Assembly: GCA_963575745.1 (NCBI GenBank)
Contig: CAUYUJ010001447.1
Span: 1,070,180 to 1,134,179 of the forward strand
DNA: 64,000 nt
Direction of reading: 5' to 3'
Origin: Prorocentrum cordatum
Taxonomy: Eukaryota > Sar > Dinophyceae > Prorocentrales > Prorocentraceae
Position 1 is the stretch's first letter. The number at the start of each line of letters is the position of its first letter. This document shows positions 60,563 through 64,000 of this stretch, piece after piece. A program made the translations under genes and the position numbers. The notes under the pieces are model-generated. The model had not been told where the DNA came from, made no database searches, and saw only the letters and a program-made list of their open reading frames with translations.

Positions 60563-61310
60563 CCTGGCGAAAAACCCAACCATTTGTAAGCGGGTGGCAG
60601 CTATACACAGGGCCACCACACGCTTGCGGACGCAACCACTGGGGCCTTCGCCGAAGCTACCTAGAGTGAGGAGTCTGCTGGAATGGGTCAGTGCCACATG
60701 CGGACGCAGCCACTGGGGCCATGGTTGGAACTCCCTATGGGGCAACGACGCGTGGGAGCGGTCTGCCGAAATCGGGCGGGGTCCGATGCGGACACAGCCA
60801 CTGGGGTCTTCGGTGGAGCTCCCTAGTGAGAAGTGTCTGCAGAAATGGGGCGGGGCCGCATGCGGACGCAGGCACTGGGGCTTTCGGTGGAGCTCCTCCT
60901 GGGGTCACGAAACGTGTGAGGTGTTTGCCGAAGTGGGGCGGGGCCTCATGCAGACGCAGCCATTGAAGCCTTCGGCTGAACTCCCTATGGGGTCACGAAA
61001 CGTGTGAGGGTCTGCCGGAATGGGTCGGGTCCGCTTGCGGGCGCAGCCACTGGGGTCTTCGCTGGAGCTCCCTGTGGGGCCACCGAACGTGCGAGGGGTC
61101 TTCCTGTGGGGCCACGAAACATGTGAGGGGTGTGCCGGCATTAGGTTTAGAACCGCATGCGAACCCTGCCGCTGGGGCCTTAAGGTGGATTTCCCTATGG
61201 GGCCACGGAGCGTGTGAGGGGTCTGTCGAGATGGGGCGGGGCAGCATGTTGACGCAGCCACGGGGGCCTTCGGTCGGCGGTGGAGTTCCCTAATGGGGGC
61301 ACGAGATGTG
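60563..61310 (+). repeat. ~85-90 bp unit array F with leader
   Basis: Leader 'CTGGCGAAAAACCCAACCAT' + 'TTGTAAGCGG' (60566-60597), then about eight units with 'CGCATGCGGACGCAGCCACT', 'GGGGCCTTCGGTGGAGCTCC' and 'ACGAAACGTGTGAGG'. The right end (about 61310) passes into CTCCTCCTGCCC without a recognised trailer. Confidence 0.85.
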
Positions 61311-61571
61311 ATGCTGCTCCTCCTGCCCTCACCCGTCCTCCTCTTCCTTCTTAGCCTCTCCCCCCAACTCCACTTCCAAAGGCTGCCGACGATGGTCCTC
61401 AATGTCCCTCACTGTCCTGCTCCTCAATTTTGAGGCCTTACATCTGGACCTACAGGCGGCCGTGCGGGACAATTCGGGCCCTCCCTGAGCGCTACCGGCG
61501 AGTTGCAGCTGCTGGGGAGCATGCCGAGGCAACAACACCCCAGAGAAGGGACTTCTCTTCCTCGGGCAATC

Positions 61572-61705
61572 TCGAAACTCCACCTCCTCCTCCTCGGCCT
61601 CCTCCTCCTCCTCCTCCTCGTCCTCCTCGTCCTCCTCCTCCTCCTCCTCCTCCTCCTCCTCCTCCTCCTCCTCCTCCTCCTCCTCCTCCTCCTCCTCTCC
61701 CTCGT
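61572..61705 (-). repeat. CTC microsatellite
   Basis: About 130 bp of CTC with CGTCCTC and CGGCCTC breaks. 61311-61571 and 61706-61899 are unique, mixed sequence without a supported gene. Confidence 0.9.
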
Positions 61706-61899
61706 TCCCCCCGCGCCTGGCTGGCCTTCAGCGCCGCCTGCGTGACCTCGGGGGGAGGCGCAACAGGCGGTGTGGAACGCCGAGCGGCGCGGGCACCCTG
61801 GGGGCCTGCTGCGGGCTCCCAGCAGGGCACGGTCCTGGCGACAGCGCAGCGGTGGTTGGCTGAGGGGGGAGGATGGAGATCTTGCCTTCGCTCGGACGT

Positions 61900-63100
61900 C
61901 CACTCCCCGTGCATTCTCCCAACCATCCTGTGGTGTTGGGTCCTTGTTTTGAAGAGACAACGCCCCGCGTTTCTCTCCTCTCCTCCTCCCCCCCTCCCGC
62001 TTCTGCTGGGTTCGCATGCGGTTCAATCCCCAGTGTACCAGTGTATACACACCTTTGACACGCTTCGTGGCCACATAGGGAAGTCTACCGATGGCCCCAC
62101 TGGCAGGGTTCGCATGCGGTGCCACCCCCAATGTCGGCAAACCCCCCACACGTTCCGTGGCCCCTAGGGGATCTTCGTGGCCACATAAGGAGCTCAAGCG
62201 AAGGCCCCAGTGGCAGGGCTCGCATGCGGCTCCACCCCTGATTTCAGCACCCCCTCACACGCTTCGTGACCCCATGAAGAGCTCCACCGAAGGCCCCAGT
62301 GGAAGGGTTCGAAAACGGTTTCACCTCCATGTCGGCACACCCCTCATAAGCTTCGTGGCCCCATTGGAGCTCCACCAAGGGCCCCACTGGTAAAGCTTGC
62401 ATGCGGTTCAACCCCGATGTCCGCACATCCCTCAAACTCTTAACTCTTAACTGCCCCGATACGCAACTCGCAAAACGCAGCGCATTGACACGGAACCCAA
62501 CACGTAGAGTGCGGTCTGGCACGGTGTATTCACAAAACACCTGGACCAATACGTACCGAGCCAAAATGCAACGTGATAGCGTGGAGGTTCTGAACACGGC
62601 GCGTGTAGCGTTTCATCGCGGGCGTACTCAGGAAGATGAGCTCGCACGCTTCGTGGCCCCATAGGGAGCTCCACAGAAGGCCTAAGTGGCAAGGTTCGTA
62701 TGCGGTTCCACCCCTATTTCGGCGCACCCCTCACACGTCTCGTGGCCCCATACTTCTGAAACTCTCCGAAGGCCCCAGTGGCAGGGTTCGCATGCGGTTC
62801 CACCCCCATTTCGGCACACCCCTCACACGCTTCCTGGCCACATGGGAAGCGCCACCGAAGGCTTCAATGACAGGTCCGCATGCGGTTCCACCCCGATTTC
62901 GGCGCACCCCTCACACGCCTCGTGGCCCCAGAGAGAGCTCCACCGAAGGCCCCAGTGGCACGGTTCGCATGCGGTTCCAGCCCCATTTGGGCACATCTAT
63001 CACACGCTTCGTGGCCTCATGAGAAGCTTCACCGAAGACGATACCTACAAATGCGGCACCCGCACCTGCTTATGGTTGGGTCCACCGCCGGACTAAATTC
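61900..63100 (-). repeat. ~85-90 bp unit array G with both caps, minus orientation
   Basis: On the minus strand: leader GGACCCAACCATAAGCAGGT (63084-63065), about ten units with GCATGCGAACC, TGGGGCCTTCGGTGGAGCTC and GTGTGAGGGGTGTGCCGA, then a purine stretch and trailer (GCGGGGCGTTGTCTCTTCAA, AACAAGGACCCAACACCACA, GGATGGTTGGGAG; about 61965-61912). An unrelated block (about 62440-62655) interrupts the array. Confidence 0.85.
62505..62655 (+). repeat. Dispersed repeat conserved at peptide level, copy 2
   Basis: Inserted inside array G. 'ACAAAACACCTGGACCAATA', 'CCGAGCCAAAATGCAACGTG', 'CTGAACACGGCGCGTGTAGC' and 'GTTTCATCGCGGGCGTA' align with 23825-23950. The frame reads NTWTNTYRAKMQRD ... LNTARVAFHRGR. 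Confidence 0.5.
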
Positions 63101-63324
63101 AGTTTAGCGCGCATTGTTTGCCTCCGCAGGGCCAACAGCCACATCCCCGAGCAATGCCAGGGGATGGAGGGACGGGGAGGGAACGGCGGGAGAGAGGGGA
63201 AGCAAGGCAGGAGATTAATGAGACGGGCACACACAGACACGCAAACACACACACACACATACACACACACACACGCCACGATGGCGCCTCGGCACCGGCT
63301 GGCCGAAAACTCAATCCTCGTTGT
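63101..63324. other. Short unique stretch with (CA)n
   Basis: A CACACACATACACACAC run at about 63243-63273 lies 3' (sense direction) of the LINE relic. It could be the relic's tail or an independent microsatellite. Confidence 0.5.
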
Positions 63325-64000
63325 CCTGGTAAGCCTTTTACACAATCCGCCCATCTTTTGCGCGGACTTTCTGGCCTTCTAGTAGAATCAAACGGTTCCC
63401 AATTGCACGCCACTTGTGCCCAACATATGATTTCTGTGCCCATGCGTTTTGACCATGGTACGGCGGCTTTGCGATGCTCAACCACCCTATCCCGCAATCC
63501 CAAATAAGAAAGCTTCTGTTCCGCACAATGCGTCGCACGAACAATAACATCTTCCCATGTTTCCAAGGTGTCCACTTAAGAAGGAGAGGAGCCCGATGAA
63601 TAACAAGAGTTGGATGAAGAAGATGTCGACTTGGAACTGGTTGGTCCCCGCGCTCTGCGTCTCGATATGTGGACGATCATCCGTACCATTCGCCTCTGTG
63701 TTCCTCAAGCTCGCGCGTGAGCACCCATGTGGCAGCACCGTACAAGACCGTGGTGATCAATGTCGGATAAAAAAAAAACCAGAAGCGTGAATTTGTGGAA
63801 TGCTGCCGGCGAGTTAGCGCTGCACGGTATCCATGAACATCCCCACGCATTGTGAATACGATTGTTGATTTCAACGTCGCGCGGGGGATCCAAGCCCACC
63901 ATCCGACCCAAATGTTTGACGCTGCCGTTGCACAATACAACATCGACCACCATGCCGTCAATATTCACCTTCGGGTCCGTCGGTCTGCCAGTGCCCCCGG
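63325..64000 (-). pseudogene. 3' part of a LINE reverse transcriptase ORF, decayed, runs off the window
   Basis: The minus strand from the right edge reads VKHLGRMVGLDPPRDVEINN then RIHNAWG, the KYLGR...IxxRIxxAW block that follows the RT palm in non-LTR elements. After a frame change near 63850 it reads YPTLITTVLYGAATWVLTRE (63780-63720), the VTPxxLYGxxTWxLT block. A further change leads to ETWEDVIVRATHCAEQKLSY (about 63560-63500) and, near the end, SPRKRWADCVKGL (63368-63328), the usual RPRKRWxD terminus. At least two frame breaks mean the copy is dead. The upstream RT palm would lie beyond 64000. Confidence 0.65.

Noticed and set aside
48345-63045. CRISPR-like array, since units of about 89 bp repeat regularly
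   Set aside because: Units are tandem and drift along their whole length. There is no short constant repeat alternating with unique spacers, and the context is eukaryotic.

Overview
The window looks like nuclear DNA of a dinoflagellate. The grounds are a GC-rich background packed with kilobase-scale purine/pyrimidine and trinucleotide tracts, almost no recognisable host coding sequence in 64 kb, an AGF decapeptide-repeat ORF of a kind I associate with algal protists, and retroelement proteins of the dinoflagellate type. A Prorocentrum-like source is possible but cannot be shown from the sequence. There are no operons, rRNA, tRNA or CRISPR arrays that I can support.

The centrepiece is one complete but decayed tyrosine-recombinase (DIRS/Ngaro/PAT-class) retrotransposon at 24587-31408, read on the minus strand. 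Its ends form split direct repeats: a 66-bp repeat A1 at the 5' end, then the coding region, then a 133-bp B1 directly abutting a second A (A2), a 38-bp spacer, and a second B (B2). ORF1 (gag-like, ATG 5 nt inside A1) overlaps ORF2 through ATGGCTGA. ORF2 encodes reverse transcriptase, RNase H, a tyrosine recombinase and, C-terminally, a domain with the motif order of a cytosine-5 DNA methyltransferase. Single-base frame breaks separate these domains.

Other coding traces are all relics or exon-like pieces: an RNase H/zinc-knuckle retroelement tail (18.4-19.4 kb, minus), a second methyltransferase-like C-terminal piece (36.7-37.3 kb, plus), a LINE reverse-transcriptase tail running off the right edge (63.3-64.0 kb, minus), the AGF repeat ORF (8.4-9.8 kb, minus), and three coiled-coil exon-like segments on the minus strand (about 2.1, 23.0 and 56.9 kb).

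Region by region: 0-24 kb is a patchwork of GGA/CTC tracts, small inverted-repeat (MITE-like) elements, dispersed 130-250 bp repeats and short tandem arrays. 24.6-31.4 kb is the retrotransposon. 31.4-37.9 kb holds minisatellites and relics. 37.9-43.1 kb is a duplicated, partly inverted module family rich in 'TCTTGGGG'. 43.7-46.5 kb is a giant degenerate ACT array. 48.3-63.1 kb is dominated by arrays of an approximately 80-90 bp unit on both strands, several of them capped by a conserved leader and trailer, suggesting defined array-bearing elements rather than simple satellites.
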